A DNA stretch of 64,000 bases from Pedobacter sp. MC2016-05 (lineage in GTDB: Bacteria > Bacteroidota > Bacteroidia > Sphingobacteriales > Sphingobacteriaceae). The stretch lies in assembly GCF_026239735.1 (NCBI RefSeq), contig NZ_JAPIVT010000014.1, forward strand, positions 62,001 through 126,000. The letters run 5' to 3'. Positions 51,686 to 60,182 of the stretch are shown piece after piece. Numbering within the stretch: position 1 is the stretch's first letter; each line of letters opens with the position of its first letter. The notes beneath the pieces are model-generated. The model was not told where the DNA came from. It was given only the letters and a program-made list of their open reading frames with translations, and did not search any database. The position numbers and the translations under genes were made by a program.

Positions 51686-53596
51686 ATGAACAAAGCATTA
51701 TCGATTTTTATTGGAGTATTAATCAGTACAAGTGCATTTGCGCAGGGCGATCCAAACCTCGGGATAATTCCTGCACCAGTATCTATTACCCGAGCGAGTG
51801 GCAACTTCATCCTCGACAAAACAACTATTTTAATTAATCAAAGTGTCGATGGCGCAAAATCGGCCGATTTATTAAATGCCTTCATTGTAAACAAAGCTGG
51901 TTTCGCATTGCGAGAAAGTAAATTACCTCAACCAAACCAAAAGAGTATTTTACTAACATCAGCTGGAGCAGATAAATTGCCTGCAGAAGGATATACAATT
52001 AAGGTTGGCCCAACTCAGATTGTAATTACTGGAAAAGGAGCGGGTTTATTTTACGGGGTGGAATCTGCCATGCAAATGATACCAGAGAAAAGCGGAGACA
52101 AAATAACTATTCCGGCGGTGATGATCAACGATTACCCTCGTTTTGGTTACCGTGGCGCCATGCTGGATGTTTGCCGTCACTATTTTCCAGTTTCATTTAT
52201 CAAAAAATATATCGATCAGCTGGCTTACTATAAAATAAATACTTTCCACTGGCATTTAACTGATGATCAGGGATGGCGGTTGGAAATTAAAAAATATCCA
52301 AAGCTTACTCAGATCGGTTCTACCAGACCTGGTACAATCATTGGCAATTATCCTGGCTATGGCAATTATTTAACCGAAGTAAAGGGTTTTTACACACAAG
52401 ATGAAGCTAAGGATATTGTAAAATATGCCGCAGAGCGATACATCACCATAATACCAGAAATCGAATTGCCTGGCCATGCATCAGCAGCAATTGCGGCCTA
52501 TCCAGAATTAAGTACATTCCCCAACCGTGATACATTTATAAGTGATAAAACACCTTGGGCAGGAGCAAGAAAAGGAAAGTTAGTTCAGCAAACCTGGGGC
52601 GTTTTTGATGATATTTTCACCCCGACAGATAATACGTTTACCTTTTTAGAAAATGTGTTGGATGAGGTAATTGCAATTTTTCCTTCCAAATATATCCATA
52701 TTGGAGGAGATGAAGCGCCGAAAACGTATTGGAAAGAATCGCCATTTTGCCAGGCTTTGATGAAAGAAAAAGGCTTGAAAGATGAACACGAATTACAAAG
52801 CTATTTTATTCAAAGGATTGAAAAACATGTAAATGGCAAAGGACGTTCAATTATTGGATGGGATGAAATTTTAGAAGGTGGTTTAGCGCCAAATGCAACG
52901 GTGATGAGTTGGAGAGGTGAAGCGGGGGGCATTGCCGCGGCTCAACAAAATCACGATGTAATTATGACTCCAGGTTCTATGGGGCTATACATCGACCATA
53001 AACAATCAAATTCTCCTGATGAACCTGTTACAATCGGTGGTTTTGCACCTTACCAAAAAATTTATGCTTATGATCCTATTCCGAAAGTTTTAACAGCCGA
53101 TCAGCGAAAATACATCAAAGGAGTGCAGGCTAACATGTGGACTGAATATATTAAAACACCTGAGAAAGCAGAAAACCATGCTTTTCCACGCTTATTGGCA
53201 CTATCTGAAATTGCCTGGAGCCCGGTTGAACGCAAGGACTTAAAGAATTTTTCGGAGGAACGTTTACCGAAACATTTAGCTCGTTTAGATAAAATGAATA
53301 TTAACCTTTGGGTGCCAACACCTATTGGTCAAAGTGACAAACCTTTAACTGGAGGCGATTTTACAATTGATTTAAAAGTTCCGGTTACTGGCGGTAAAAT
53401 TTACTATTCACTAGACGGTTCAAGACCGTCGGAAAATGCATTTTTGTACACTTCGCAAATTAAAGTTAGTGTTCCACAAGGCGAAAAACGGGTTTTAACA
53501 ACAATAGTTGTTGCGCCGAGCGGAAAAAGAAGTGTTACGACAAAAACAATTTTAGATAATGGCGCTCCAGCTGAAAAAACTGAAGCAAAGAAATAA
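51686..53596 (+). CDS. Beta-N-acetylhexosaminidase (GH20)
   Basis: A 636-residue exported glycosidase. Signal peptide 1-20 (cut before GDPN); N-terminal GH20b domain (about 25-150); catalytic TIM barrel from NDYPRFGYRGAMLDVCRHYFPV (150-171) with HWHLTDDQGWRLEI, PEIELPGHASAA and the catalytic Asp342-Glu343 pair in HIGGDEAPK. The C-terminal part (about 545-620: GKIYYSLDGSRPSENAFLYTSQI) is a chitobiase-like beta-sandwich. It removes terminal GlcNAc/GalNAc from chitooligosaccharides or glycans in the periplasm or outside. It stands alone. Confidence 0.93.
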   Translation: MNKALSIFIGVLISTSAFAQGDPNLGIIPAPVSITRASGNFILDKTTILINQSVDGAKSADLLNAFIVNKAGFALRESKLPQPNQKSILLTSAGADKLPAEGYTIKVGPTQIVITGKGAGLFYGVESAMQMIPEKSGDKITIPAVMINDYPRFGYRGAMLDVCRHYFPVSFIKKYIDQLAYYKINTFHWHLTDDQGWRLEIKKYPKLTQIGSTRPGTIIGNYPGYGNYLTEVKGFYTQDEAKDIVKYAAERYITIIPEIELPGHASAAIAAYPELSTFPNRDTFISDKTPWAGARKGKLVQQTWGVFDDIFTPTDNTFTFLENVLDEVIAIFPSKYIHIGGDEAPKTYWKESPFCQALMKEKGLKDEHELQSYFIQRIEKHVNGKGRSIIGWDEILEGGLAPNATVMSWRGEAGGIAAAQQNHDVIMTPGSMGLYIDHKQSNSPDEPVTIGGFAPYQKIYAYDPIPKVLTADQRKYIKGVQANMWTEYIKTPEKAENHAFPRLLALSEIAWSPVERKDLKNFSEERLPKHLARLDKMNINLWVPTPIGQSDKPLTGGDFTIDLKVPVTGGKIYYSLDGSRPSENAFLYTSQIKVSVPQGEKRVLTTIVVAPSGKRSVTTKTILDNGAPAEKTEAKK

Positions 53597-53655
53597 AAAT
53601 CTCAGAATCAATGTAAGAGTTAGGGTTTTTTAAAAAAATCATTATAGAACCTTTT

Positions 53656-53697
53656 AAAGCAGCATCTCTAGCTATTTGCAGAGATGCTGCTTTGTTT
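53656..53697 (+). terminator. Terminator of the hexosaminidase gene
   Basis: AAAGCAGCATCTCT (53656-53669) pairs with AGAGATGCTGCTTT (53680-53693) around a 10-nt loop, followed by GTTTTG. Confidence 0.85.
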
Positions 53698-53739
53698 TGA
53701 TAAATGCTCATTTTTTTATGCTATTTAGTAAATTGCGAA

Positions 53740-54123
53740 ATGCAAGAAAATCGCAAATTCTCAGTAATAGATAGAATTAAAAGCTTTAAATATGCTTTTA
53801 ATGGATTGCGGTTATTTTTTATTAATGATCATAATGGCAGAATTCATCTATTTGCAGCGCTAATCGCTATTGGCTTATCGTTCTACCTACAGCTTTCTGC
53901 ATCGGAGTGGATTGCAATTTTGGCTGTCATTATTTCGGTAATTGTAGCCGAAATAATCAATGCCTCGATAGAAAAATTAGCCGATGTTGTTTCTCCAGAA
54001 TATCATCCTAAAATTAAAGTTGTTAAAGATTTAGCCGCTGCCGCGGTGTTAATGGCTGCTTTGGTGGCAGTTGTTGTGGGATTGATTATCTTCCTTCCAA
54101 AATTATCGCGAATCATTGGCTAA
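53740..54123 (+). CDS. Diacylglycerol/undecaprenol kinase family protein
   Basis: A 127-residue inner-membrane protein of the DgkA family. The conserved region runs RIKSFKYAFNGLRLFFINDHNGRIHLFAALIAIGLSFYLQLS, then VIVAEIINASIEKLADVVSPEYHPKIKVVKDLAAAAVLMAALVAVVVGLIIFL, with the catalytic EIINAxIE and D..A.AVL signatures and three membrane helices. In bacteria it phosphorylates diacylglycerol or undecaprenol. The ATG at 53740 gives the normal family start; a longer reading to 53704 adds 12 hydrophobic residues. It overlaps the convergent DUF922 gene by 21 bp. Confidence 0.85.
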   Translation: MQENRKFSVIDRIKSFKYAFNGLRLFFINDHNGRIHLFAALIAIGLSFYLQLSASEWIAILAVIISVIVAEIINASIEKLADVVSPEYHPKIKVVKDLAAAAVLMAALVAVVVGLIIFLPKLSRIIG

Positions 54124-54675
54124 GGTAGCAGCTCGAGATTCGGCCATCTTATCTTCAATAATTTTATCCCAACGTGCCTGCATCTTATGGTTGCTTCCGT
54201 GTTCGGTTTCCTCATCATAATTGCGCTGCATGGTGTCGAAATAATTGCTTAGTTCGTTCGCTAACTGAGAAATTTGAGCCTTATAATTTTTTATTGAATA
54301 ATTTCTGTTTTTTAGAACACGCTCCGCCTCCGAAAGTAAAATATATTGAATATTAACATGTCCTTGTTCATGGTGAAGCAAGCTGGCACTCACATTCGGA
54401 TCTTTAATTTTATCCCACTTTACCCATGAGCGGTCTTTATCAATACTTATTTCATTTTTAAGGTTGATAGCCACTCGATTTCTATAGATGGTAGATTCGT
54501 AACTGTATTTCCATGTCATTGCAGTGAGTGCGAAAAACGGTGAACGCATATCTGGCTTTCCTTTAAAATAAGTTTCCCAATCTAGTTGAACGGGCTGAGT
54601 AAAATCTTGCTTAAAACCGAAAGTAAACGGCAGTATTAGTATAAGCAGTAAAATTGCAAGAGGTGTTTTCATCAC
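54103..54675 (-). CDS. DUF922 protein with HEQGH zinc-like motif
   Basis: A 190-residue exported protein. Signal peptide 1-20 (LILILPFTFG). It continues with the LDWETYFKGKPDMRSPFFALTAMTWKYSY strand of the DUF922 family and SLLHHEQGHVNIQYI, where HEQGH (102-106) matches HExxH of zinc proteases, and YDEETEHGSN nearby may give the third ligand. It is probably a periplasmic metallopeptidase; the substrate is unknown. Its 3' end overlaps the convergent kinase gene by 21 bp. Confidence 0.75.
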   Translation of the reverse strand: MMKTPLAILLLILILPFTFGFKQDFTQPVQLDWETYFKGKPDMRSPFFALTAMTWKYSYESTIYRNRVAINLKNEISIDKDRSWVKWDKIKDPNVSASLLHHEQGHVNIQYILLSEAERVLKNRNYSIKNYKAQISQLANELSNYFDTMQRNYDEETEHGSNHKMQARWDKIIEDKMAESRAATLANDSR

Positions 54676-54707
54676 AAAATTGGATTGAAAAAACCGTGCC
54701 TAAAATG

Positions 54708-55304
54708 TTATGGCATTGAAATTTGTGCACTTATTCTTTCAAATTTTTCAATTAGTAGAGAGATACGCTCCTTTTCGCGTTTTATAACCGCATTTCTAAG
54801 AATTGTAGAGCAGAACAGAATCCACAGAAATGTGAAACTAACTGCTACAATCGTCATGGTAATACTTAAGTGTGCAAGTATCTCAATGAAATAGAAAATC
54901 AGTCCAAGTGAGAGTGCTACAGTGTAAAACCAATAAAGGGAATTGTACAGTTTATATCTATTTAACTGGTATACTCTTAAATCACTGAGATATTCATTTG
55001 GGTGAAGAGTATAATCGCTTTTTGAAATTAACCGATGATCCCGGTATAAAATTAAAATATATATGCCTATCGCTAGCAAAGTAATGCTAATTCCTACATG
55101 TGTGGTCCACGATTCGAAATGAAAGAATATCCATAAAACAGCGATTGCAATAAATGATGCAAGCATACCAAGGATATTTAAAGCAGATTTTAACTTCAAA
55201 CCATTCACTTCTTTCTTTACTTGCTGTAACATTTCATCAGCAGAAACCTTAACTTCTACATCGTGTTTTTGCCACAACTCTTGTATTTGATCAAACGCTT
55301 GCAT
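54708..55304 (-). CDS. Four-helix membrane protein encoded with an ECF sigma factor
   Basis: A 198-residue protein with a cytoplasmic N-terminus (MQAFDQIQELWQKHDVEVKVSADEMLQQVKKEVNGLK), two membrane helices (about 44-62, 70-87), a loop (to about 120) and two more (about 122-138, 145-165), ending in a charged helix (IKREKERISLLIEKFERIS). It has no known family. Its start lies 14 bp inside the sigma factor gene, so it is probably the cognate membrane anti-sigma factor, but no zinc-binding HxxxCxxC (ZAS) motif is seen; that role is inferred from gene order. Confidence 0.65.
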   Translation of the reverse strand: MQAFDQIQELWQKHDVEVKVSADEMLQQVKKEVNGLKLKSALNILGMLASFIAIAVLWIFFHFESWTTHVGISITLLAIGIYILILYRDHRLISKSDYTLHPNEYLSDLRVYQLNRYKLYNSLYWFYTVALSLGLIFYFIEILAHLSITMTIVAVSFTFLWILFCSTILRNAVIKREKERISLLIEKFERISAQISMP

Positions 55305-55788
55305 ACTGGTTATATAGTTCTGTTAATTTTTGTTTAATACGATGAATTTTAACCCTCAAATTTCCCTCACTTATTCCTGAGATGTCGGCAATTTCGTGGT
55401 ATGGAAGCTCATCAAGCACCATGGTAATAATTAAACGATCGTTTTCCTCAAGCTTCGATATACATTTATAAAGCAGGGCTACCTGTTCATTTTTTTCTGA
55501 AAACTCTTCAATTTTGTTTTCGATAATGTTATCTGTCAACTCGTCTTTTGCTTGTCTTTTTTCCGATCTGAGGTAGGTAAGGCAAGTGTTTACGGCAATT
55601 CTATAAATCCAGGTTGATATTAATGATTTGTTTCTAAACTTGTCCAGATTCTGCCAAACCTTTAAAAAGGTTTCCTGTAAAAGATCATTAGCAGCATCGG
55701 TATCGCCCGTGTAACCATAACATAAATGGAAGATTTTTTTGGAATTCGAATCGAAGATTTCTTTAAATAGCTTGTCTTTTTGTTCCAT
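55291..55788 (-). CDS. RNA polymerase ECF sigma-70 factor
   Basis: A 165-residue sigma factor with only regions 2 and 4. Region 2 (about 10-77) has CYGYTGDTDAANDLLQETFLKVWQNLDKFRNKSLISTWIYRIAVNTCLTYLRSEKRQ; region 4 (about 100-160) has LEENDRLIITMVLDELPYHEIADISGISEGNLRVKIHRIKQKL. It directs RNA polymerase to a small regulon under an extracytoplasmic signal. It overlaps the membrane protein gene by 14 bp, typical of sigma/anti-sigma pairs. Confidence 0.9.
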   Translation of the reverse strand: MEQKDKLFKEIFDSNSKKIFHLCYGYTGDTDAANDLLQETFLKVWQNLDKFRNKSLISTWIYRIAVNTCLTYLRSEKRQAKDELTDNIIENKIEEFSEKNEQVALLYKCISKLEENDRLIITMVLDELPYHEIADISGISEGNLRVKIHRIKQKLTELYNQYASV

Positions 55789-55884
55789 TTATGGTTTGTA
55801 GGTGTTTTTTAGATGGAGGTTAGCGTTTTTTGTTACAGCGAAATTAGAAAATTAAATAATTTTTAAACACCCTGGAGATCAAAA

Positions 55885-55915
55885 TTTGTTAGCCACGGTA
55901 AATATCGTAGTTTTA
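55885..55915 (+). promoter_or_regulatory. Promoter of the dicarboxylate symporter gene
   Basis: TTTG (55885-55888), 19-nt spacer and TAGTTTTA (55908-55915) fit the promoter pattern. The -7 box lies inside a small inverted repeat (GGTAAA/TTTACC, 55897-55917), a possible operator. Confidence 0.55.
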
Positions 55916-55948
55916 CCAAATTAACAGAGCCACAAACTTTTTATATTC

Positions 55949-57325
55949 ATGAAGAAAAACAAACTCACGCTGTTCATTTTTATAGCGCTGATTGCCGGAG
56001 TTGCATTAGGCTATATTCTGAACGTTAATTCCATTGATGTTTACAATCAGAAAATTCTCAATGCCGATGCGCAGGTAAAGAGCATAGAGGTAGCCATTAA
56101 AAAAACTACCGATACAACATCTGCAACTTTTACCCAGCTTAAAGCCGAAAGAAAAGCGAATGCTCAAATTAAAAAGGAGAATGAAGATATTCGGGAAAAG
56201 AAGCTTGAATATTTTACGCTTTTGAGTGATATTTTTCTTCGCTTGATAAAAATGATTGTGGCGCCCTTGGTTTTTACAACTCTGGTGGTAGGTGTGGCTA
56301 AAGTTGGCGATATTAAAGCCGTAGGCCGGATTGGCGGTAAAACTTTAGGGTGGTTCATGGCGATGTCGCTAATGTCTTTAGTACTTGGATTAATTTTAGT
56401 AAACCTGTTCGAGCCCGGAAAACACATGCAGTTAACCTTGCCGGATCAAATGGTAAATACCGGGATCCAAAAGGCTGCGATGAGCGTGAAAGATTTTATC
56501 GCCCACGTTTTTCCTAAAAGTATTGCAGAATCTATGGCCACCAATGAAATTCTTCAAATCGTTGTATTTTCTTTGTTTTTTGGTGTAGCCACAGCTGCCA
56601 TTGGCGACTTAGGACAGGTCGTAATTAAAGCATTCGACGCCATTGCTCATGTGATTTTGAAAATGACGGGTTATGTGATGAACTTTGCGCCATTAGCAGT
56701 TTTTGGTGCGATGACAGCCATAGTAGCCAAGCAAGGATTAAATGTGCTTAATACCTACGCTATTTTTATTGGAGAGTTTTACCTCGGTTTAGGTATTTTA
56801 TGGGCAATGCTGATTTTTATCGGCTTTTTAATCCTTAAAAAACGAGTTTTCAAGCTAGTAAGCGATATGAAAGAGCCTGCAATTTTGGCTTTCAGTACAG
56901 CTAGTAGCGAGGCTGCTTACCCCAAAACCATGATGTTGTTAGAACGTTTTGGCTGCAAAGATAAAATTGTGAGTTTCGTATTGCCGTTGGGCTATTCGTT
57001 CAATTTGGATGGCTCCATGATGTACATGACTTTTGCATCGCTTTTTATAGCGCAAGCTTATGGCATTCATTTAGGTTTTGAACAGCAAATTTCAATGTTA
57101 TTGATTTTAATGTTAACCAGTAAAGGTATTGCGGGTGTACCAAGAGCTTCATTGGTAGTAATTGCAGGAACCATTGCCAGTTTCAATATTCCAGAGGCAG
57201 GTTTGGCTCTTTTAATTGGTATCGATCCGCTATTGGATATGGGCCGCTCGGCAACTAATGTTGTTGGTAACAGTATCGCAACTGCAGTAGTAAGTAAGTG
57301 GGAAGGGGAGTTGAAAGATTCGTAA
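55949..57325 (+). CDS. Dicarboxylate/amino acid:cation symporter (DAACS, GltP-type)
   Basis: A 458-residue inner-membrane symporter that takes up glutamate, aspartate or C4-dicarboxylates with Na+ or H+. The signature region is complete: SSEAAYPKTMMLLERFG (TM-5 hairpin serines), FVLPLGYSFNLDGSMMYM (NxDG), GIAGVPRASLVVI and DPLLDMGRSATNVVGNSIAT (D..R..N.). A Lys/Glu-rich insert of about 45 residues near the N-terminus (NAQVKSIEVAIKKTTDTTSATFTQLKAERK) is longer than usual. It stands alone. Confidence 0.9.
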   Translation: MKKNKLTLFIFIALIAGVALGYILNVNSIDVYNQKILNADAQVKSIEVAIKKTTDTTSATFTQLKAERKANAQIKKENEDIREKKLEYFTLLSDIFLRLIKMIVAPLVFTTLVVGVAKVGDIKAVGRIGGKTLGWFMAMSLMSLVLGLILVNLFEPGKHMQLTLPDQMVNTGIQKAAMSVKDFIAHVFPKSIAESMATNEILQIVVFSLFFGVATAAIGDLGQVVIKAFDAIAHVILKMTGYVMNFAPLAVFGAMTAIVAKQGLNVLNTYAIFIGEFYLGLGILWAMLIFIGFLILKKRVFKLVSDMKEPAILAFSTASSEAAYPKTMMLLERFGCKDKIVSFVLPLGYSFNLDGSMMYMTFASLFIAQAYGIHLGFEQQISMLLILMLTSKGIAGVPRASLVVIAGTIASFNIPEAGLALLIGIDPLLDMGRSATNVVGNSIATAVVSKWEGELKDS

Positions 57326-57494
57326 TTGCAAGCTCTAGTCATCCAGCTGAAGTTTTTAGTTTAGTATGTATCTAATAAATGATTTTGGGATGTTTCGATG
57401 TTCACTAAATTTTTTAAACTTTGCATCGTTTTGGATTAACTAAAAATTTGATAGTCCAATAATTCAGTCATTCAAAATTCAATAATTAACTCAA

Positions 57495-57995
57495 GTGTCA
57501 AGTAGAGGAAAAAAAATATTCTTAGCCATTACCATCATCGTACCGATGATTATTTACTGCTATATCTATTACAAGCCCATTATTCAGAATGCACCATTTC
57601 GCAAGGCTGATTTTGTTTCCATGCAATTTTGCTACGGTTTAAAAGATACCCTTGAAAATAAATATGATTCAAAAACGGGTGTTTATCAATATGTAAATAA
57701 TAGAGATTCGGTAATAACCAAGAAAGTTTTCTTAAAAAGCGACGATATTTTGTACATGCATAGAAAGGCGAATGAGATTGGCCTTTGGAATTTTCCTGAT
57801 ACGATTGGTCAAAAAAGTGCTAAATCGAAAGCAGTTCCACGTTACGATATCACCTTCAATTATAAAGAAAAGTCGAAACATGTAGTGATATATGGTGATT
57901 TTGATGGAAACCCAAAGTTGTTGGATGCTGCCGTTCAAATGCGTAAAGTTATTCAGGAAACTTTAAACCAGGCAGAGATAAGATCCGGAAAGTAG
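57495..57995 (+). CDS. Membrane-anchored hypothetical protein
   Basis: A 166-residue protein with one N-terminal transmembrane helix (about 7-27: IFLAITIIVPMIIYCYIYY) and a soluble domain (about 35-160) with alternating strands, ending in a charged helix. It matches no family that I know. The start is a GTG (57495); the next in-frame ATG is 17 codons later, inside the membrane helix, so the GTG is likely. It is separate from neighbouring genes. Confidence 0.55.
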   Translation: MSSRGKKIFLAITIIVPMIIYCYIYYKPIIQNAPFRKADFVSMQFCYGLKDTLENKYDSKTGVYQYVNNRDSVITKKVFLKSDDILYMHRKANEIGLWNFPDTIGQKSAKSKAVPRYDITFNYKEKSKHVVIYGDFDGNPKLLDAAVQMRKVIQETLNQAEIRSGK

Positions 57996-58075
57996 TTTCA
58001 TCACGAAAAATATTGAAAGGCTTAATTGTGAACCTAAAGTTAGGTTTTCAACTAAGTCTTTTCTTTTTAGGATGA

Positions 58076-58103
58076 TTTCGTATATTTACGATATATTCGT
58101 AAT
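58076..58103. promoter_or_regulatory. BlaI-type triple half-site operator and promoter of the BlaI-M56 operon
   Basis: TCGTA (58078-58082), N4, TACGA (58087-58091), N5, TCGTA (58097-58101). The first two half-sites form a palindrome that encloses the -7 box TATATTTA (58081-58088). The BlaI start follows at 58106. A 28-bp window is 25/28 identical to 63828-63855. Confidence 0.75.
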
Positions 58104-58105
58104 TG

Positions 58106-58468
58106 ATGGAGAAGTTAACATTACAGGAAGAAGAAGCGATGCTTGCGGTTTGGCAAGTTGGCAAAGGTTTTATCAAAGATTTTATGGACACAATGCCTGA
58201 TCCTAAACCTCCGTACACAACATTAGCGTCGACCATCAAAAATCTGGAGAAAAAGGGTTATTTGATTAGTGAGCGCTTCGCCAACGCCAATCGTTACAGC
58301 GCAAAAGTAAAAGAGGTTGAGTACAAAAAGCGCTTCATGAATGGTTTTGTAAACAATTATTTTCAAAGTTCGTATAAAGAGCTGGTCGCTTTTTTTGCAA
58401 AAGATAAAAAGATAAGTGCAGAAGAATTGAAGGAAATTATCAACTTGATCGAAAACCCTGAAAAATAA
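58106..58468 (+). CDS. BlaI/MecI-family transcriptional repressor
   Basis: A 120-residue winged-helix repressor. The DNA-binding part is MEKLTLQEEEAMLAVWQVGKGFIKDFMDTMPDPKPPYTTLASTIKNLEKKGYLISERFANANRYSAKVK (about 1-70), with the recognition helix PYTTLASTIKNLEKKG and the wing after it, then a dimerisation helix region (FVNNYFQSSYKELVAFFAKDKKISAEELKEIINLIE). Such proteins are released from DNA when a membrane metalloprotease (BlaR1/MecR1 type) cuts them. The next gene, four bases on, encodes such a protein. The start ATG 58106 was chosen over the TTG one codon before. It likely represses its own operon and the operon at 63796 through shared operators. Confidence 0.88.
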   Translation: MEKLTLQEEEAMLAVWQVGKGFIKDFMDTMPDPKPPYTTLASTIKNLEKKGYLISERFANANRYSAKVKEVEYKKRFMNGFVNNYFQSSYKELVAFFAKDKKISAEELKEIINLIENPEK

Positions 58469-58472
58469 TGTC

Positions 58473-59945
58473 ATGCCACAATTTTTCCTTGTACTATTGA
58501 AAACTAATCTGGTGCTGATTTTATTTTCGGCTACCTATTATCTTGTGCTTAGAAGATTGACGTTTTATTCCTTAAATCGTGTTTTTCTTGTTTTTGGAAT
58601 TGTTTTTTCATCAGCCTATCCATTTATCAATTTAACAGATTCCTTTTCCGGAAAACAACCAATTCCTGGTTTCATTCCACAATTAAATCAAAATCTCAAT
58701 CAACTTATTCAGCAAGATTCAGTTTCAGTCTTCTGGTATTCTTTAAGTGTGCTTTTTTATATAGGTTTTTTGTTAATGGCAGTAAGGCTATTGATCCAAT
58801 TTGTATCACTCCGTCAGATGCATAAAAAATCTACACTTGGTAAGGTACGAGATTTTAATGTCAGGATTTTGAGTGAGCAAGTAAGTCCCTTTACTTTTTG
58901 GCAAACAATTTATATCAATCCGGCATTACACCAAGCTCAGGATTTAAACAATATTCTAGAGCATGAAAAAGTACACGTTGAGGAATTGCACACTTTGGAT
59001 ATCATTCTTGCAGAAGTTTGCGTGGTTTTTTACTGGTTTAATCCTGGTGTTTGGTTGATGAAAAAGGCTGTTAGGGAGAACATCGAGTTCATTACTGATG
59101 CCAAAATACTGAAAAAAGGTATTGATAAAAAAGCTTATCAATATAGTTTGTTGAATGTGGGAAGCTTACAACCGTCTATTGCCATCGTGAATAATTTTAA
59201 TCTTTCAGACCTTAAAAGGCGAATTAAGATGATGAATGCTAAACGTTCGTCAAAAGTTAATCTTTCTCGTTATTTATTGGTTTTACCAGTTTTACTTTGC
59301 GTTACACTGGCCTTTACTATAGATAAGAATGCTGTTCAGAAAACGATGGCACCGCTAACTACAATGATAAAAAGTACTTTGCCAAAGCGTAATATTCAAT
59401 TTATCATCAAGAAGCCAGAGAAAACCAAACGAAAGATTGATGTTGAATCTACTCAGGAGTTAAAGAAAGGAGTTGATTCCGTAAAAAAAATGACCTTCGT
59501 TTTTAAAACACATTTTGAAACTACCGATACGAGCTATCAATCTATTTCAAGCGAGTTGGATAAGCTTGTTGGAAAAGTGATTGATCTGAGATCTGCTAAA
59601 GGTGCACAAACAAAAACAATGGTGCAGCATTTCACTTTTAAAGATAGCTCAAGAATTGATCCGACTATAATGGGTGTTTTTTTGCGAGATGTTGATGGAC
59701 CGAATACCTACAAACCGATAAAAGCCACTGTTAATAAAGTTTTGCTGATAAAAACCCACAGTAAGGCTGCAAATGATCAAAATGGAACAGAAATAACGCC
59801 CAAATCTGTTGGGGAAACAGATTATTATATTAACGGGGTCAAAGCTACTCATGAAGATTTTAAAGGTATTGACCCCAATAATATTTTAGCTATTAAGGTT
59901 TTGAAGGGGAATAACCCGGCAATACAAATTACAACTAAGCCATAA
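58473..59945 (+). CDS. BlaR1-like M56 membrane metallopeptidase with plug-like tail
   Basis: A 490-residue membrane protein. Helices 1-3 (about 5-25, 36-53, 88-110) are followed by the M56 protease domain with the zinc motif HEKVH at 164-168 (ILEHEKVHVEELHTLDIILAEV) and FNPGVWLMKKAVRENIEFITDAKILKKG, then a fourth helix (about 266-284) and a large C-terminal periplasmic region. There is no penicillin-binding domain as in true BlaR1. The end (450-482: DYYINGVKATHEDFKGIDPNNILAIKVLKG) resembles the plug of TonB receptors. It should sense a signal across the membrane and inactivate the BlaI repressor encoded just upstream. Confidence 0.85.
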   Translation: MPQFFLVLLKTNLVLILFSATYYLVLRRLTFYSLNRVFLVFGIVFSSAYPFINLTDSFSGKQPIPGFIPQLNQNLNQLIQQDSVSVFWYSLSVLFYIGFLLMAVRLLIQFVSLRQMHKKSTLGKVRDFNVRILSEQVSPFTFWQTIYINPALHQAQDLNNILEHEKVHVEELHTLDIILAEVCVVFYWFNPGVWLMKKAVRENIEFITDAKILKKGIDKKAYQYSLLNVGSLQPSIAIVNNFNLSDLKRRIKMMNAKRSSKVNLSRYLLVLPVLLCVTLAFTIDKNAVQKTMAPLTTMIKSTLPKRNIQFIIKKPEKTKRKIDVESTQELKKGVDSVKKMTFVFKTHFETTDTSYQSISSELDKLVGKVIDLRSAKGAQTKTMVQHFTFKDSSRIDPTIMGVFLRDVDGPNTYKPIKATVNKVLLIKTHSKAANDQNGTEITPKSVGETDYYINGVKATHEDFKGIDPNNILAIKVLKGNNPAIQITTKP

Positions 59946-60182
59946 AATTTTAATAAACTTTTCTCATTTTCTTTCATGGTGAGTCTGTCAATATGCTTTA
60001 GATCAATTTATAATTTTCTTTTTGACAATCTCCATTGATATTTATTCTCCTTGCTAACCATCATTTTTAGCGAGCTCCAAAAAATCTTCGGACTTCTATT
60101 AGTTCAGTGATTTTTCCTTGGCTAATTTTGATAGCGATTTATCTAACGGTTAATCTTTGCGATTTAAACCAATTGGATCTAT
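59946..60182. other. Spacer between convergent operons
   Basis: About 240 bp with no gene and no strong terminator hairpin. Confidence 0.4.

Noticed and set aside
58106..59945. Beta-lactam resistance operon (BlaI-BlaR1).
   Set aside because: No beta-lactamase or PBP2a gene is present and the M56 protein has no penicillin-binding domain; the shared operator points to the GLPGLI-TonB operon instead.
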